Source of the DNA: a bacterium
Lineage (GTDB): Bacteria > JAJRZV01
Length of the DNA stretch: 21,251 nt
Assembly: GCA_024275095.1 (NCBI GenBank)
Contig: JAJRZV010000118.1
Coordinates: 1 to 21,251, forward strand
Direction: 5' to 3'
Shown here: positions 20,848-21,251 of the stretch, piece after piece
How positions within the stretch are numbered: the first letter of the stretch is position 1
Layout of the letters: each line of letters opens with the position of its first letter
The notes under the pieces: generated by a model
The model's input: only the letters and a program-made list of their open reading frames with translations
The model's database searches: none
What the model was told of the DNA's origin: nothing
Made by a program: the position numbers and the translations under genes

Positions 20848-21251
20848 ATGAAGGAACTTTTGAAAAAAATCTCATTCTTGCGTGATTTGCCCGATCATTT
20901 ATTGGAAAGATTTCGCCCGTATATGGCACGTCGCAGTTATACTGCTGGAAGTGTCATCGTGGAGCAGGACGAAGCGGGAGACTCTCTTTATATCATTGCT
21001 CAGGGACGAGCCAAGGTATGTATCATGGGCGAAGATGGTAAAGAAGTGCTTCTTTCCATACTGAAAGAGGGTGACTTTTTTGGGGAGATGTCGGTTATAG
21101 ACCGTAAGCCCAGGTCTGCCTCGGTGGTTGCTCTTGACGATTGTGAACTTTTTACCATCACGCGCAATGCATTTCTTGAAATGATTAGAGAATGTCCTGA
21201 AATCTCCCTGAATATACTTTATGTAATGAGCGAACGACTCAGGAGGGCTGA
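20848..21251 (+). CDS. Crp/Fnr-type cyclic-nucleotide-binding regulator, 3' end missing
   Basis: The first 134 codons of a protein running off the window. It starts MKELLKKISFLRDLPDHLLE. The cNMP-binding beta-roll follows: YTAGSVIVEQDEAGDSLYII (about 31-50), GRAKVCIMGEDGKEVLLSIL, and the phosphate-binding cassette-like GDFFGEMSVIDRKPRSASVVA (about 75-95). In Crp this cassette ends with R-S/T contacts to cAMP; Arg-Ser is present here. The domain ends in a helix (ILYVMSERLRRA). The DNA-binding part, if any, lies outside, so it may be a transcription factor or a stand-alone sensor. No N-terminal Fnr cysteines are seen. It could control the moeA-AOR unit upstream. Confidence 0.85.
   Translation, partial: MKELLKKISFLRDLPDHLLERFRPYMARRSYTAGSVIVEQDEAGDSLYIIAQGRAKVCIMGEDGKEVLLSILKEGDFFGEMSVIDRKPRSASVVALDDCELFTITRNAFLEMIRECPEISLNILYVMSERLRRA

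Noticed and set aside
1-21251. CRISPR array, prophage structural genes or rRNA
   Set aside because: No regularly spaced direct repeats, no phage morphogenesis motifs and no rRNA-like sequence were seen.

Overview
The window looks like a chromosomal segment of a Gram-negative anaerobe, most likely a Desulfobacterota (deltaproteobacterial) lineage. This is inferred, not proven. The reasons are a lipoprotein and an outer-membrane beta-barrel, an aldehyde ferredoxin oxidoreductase (AOR, a tungsten enzyme of anaerobes), a TatD nuclease fused to a radical SAM domain, and the compact gene order tmk-holB-ricT-metG-tatD.

Layout. 1-1653: an accessory-looking left edge. It holds a small DUF6788-like gene of the kind found beside transposases (minus strand), a tRNA-Thr(UGU)-tRNA-Tyr(GUA) pair behind a strong sigma70-type promoter, an inverted fragment resembling the 3' part of a class II tRNA, a 46-residue one-TM protein, and about 420 bases without a recognisable gene. 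1654-5747 (+): a secreted lipase-like lipoprotein, translationally coupled to a membrane protein of the fused MFS/spermidine-synthase type whose catalytic motifs are eroded. 5917-7395 (-): an NAD(P)-dependent aldehyde dehydrogenase with a good promoter and a dyad. 7602-10110 (+): a four-gene metal-uptake set (outer-membrane barrel, DUF4198 periplasmic protein, NikL-like membrane-anchored protein, CbiM/NikM S-component), with no ECF ATPase or Q subunit in view. 10082-16921 (-): one tightly overlapped operon, tmk-holB-ricT-metG-tatD/rSAM-receiver-like-MFS. 17242-end (+): moeA, AOR, a MoaD/ThiS-like protein and the start of a Crp/Fnr-type regulator. This looks like a tungsto- or molybdopterin enzyme module with its own cofactor-insertion and regulatory genes.

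The most interesting signal is UAG. The AOR reading frame is interrupted by one in-frame TAG (19574-19576) at the place where relatives have the Glu of a conserved P-E-Y-E motif, and the frame continues intact to the natural C-terminus. Independently, the DUF6788-like gene at the left edge ends in a TAG after which the same frame stays open to the window edge, with no start codon for more than 30 codons and a transposase-like sequence. The only two other genes here that end in TAG (metG and the MFS gene) have a second stop within 3-6 codons. This could be two unrelated nonsense mutations, or UAG decoding (pyrrolysine or another suppressor). The window alone cannot decide.

Start codons were chosen mainly by ribosome-binding sites and operon overlaps. 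Several genes probably start at internal GTG, TTG or ATG codons, as noted per entry.
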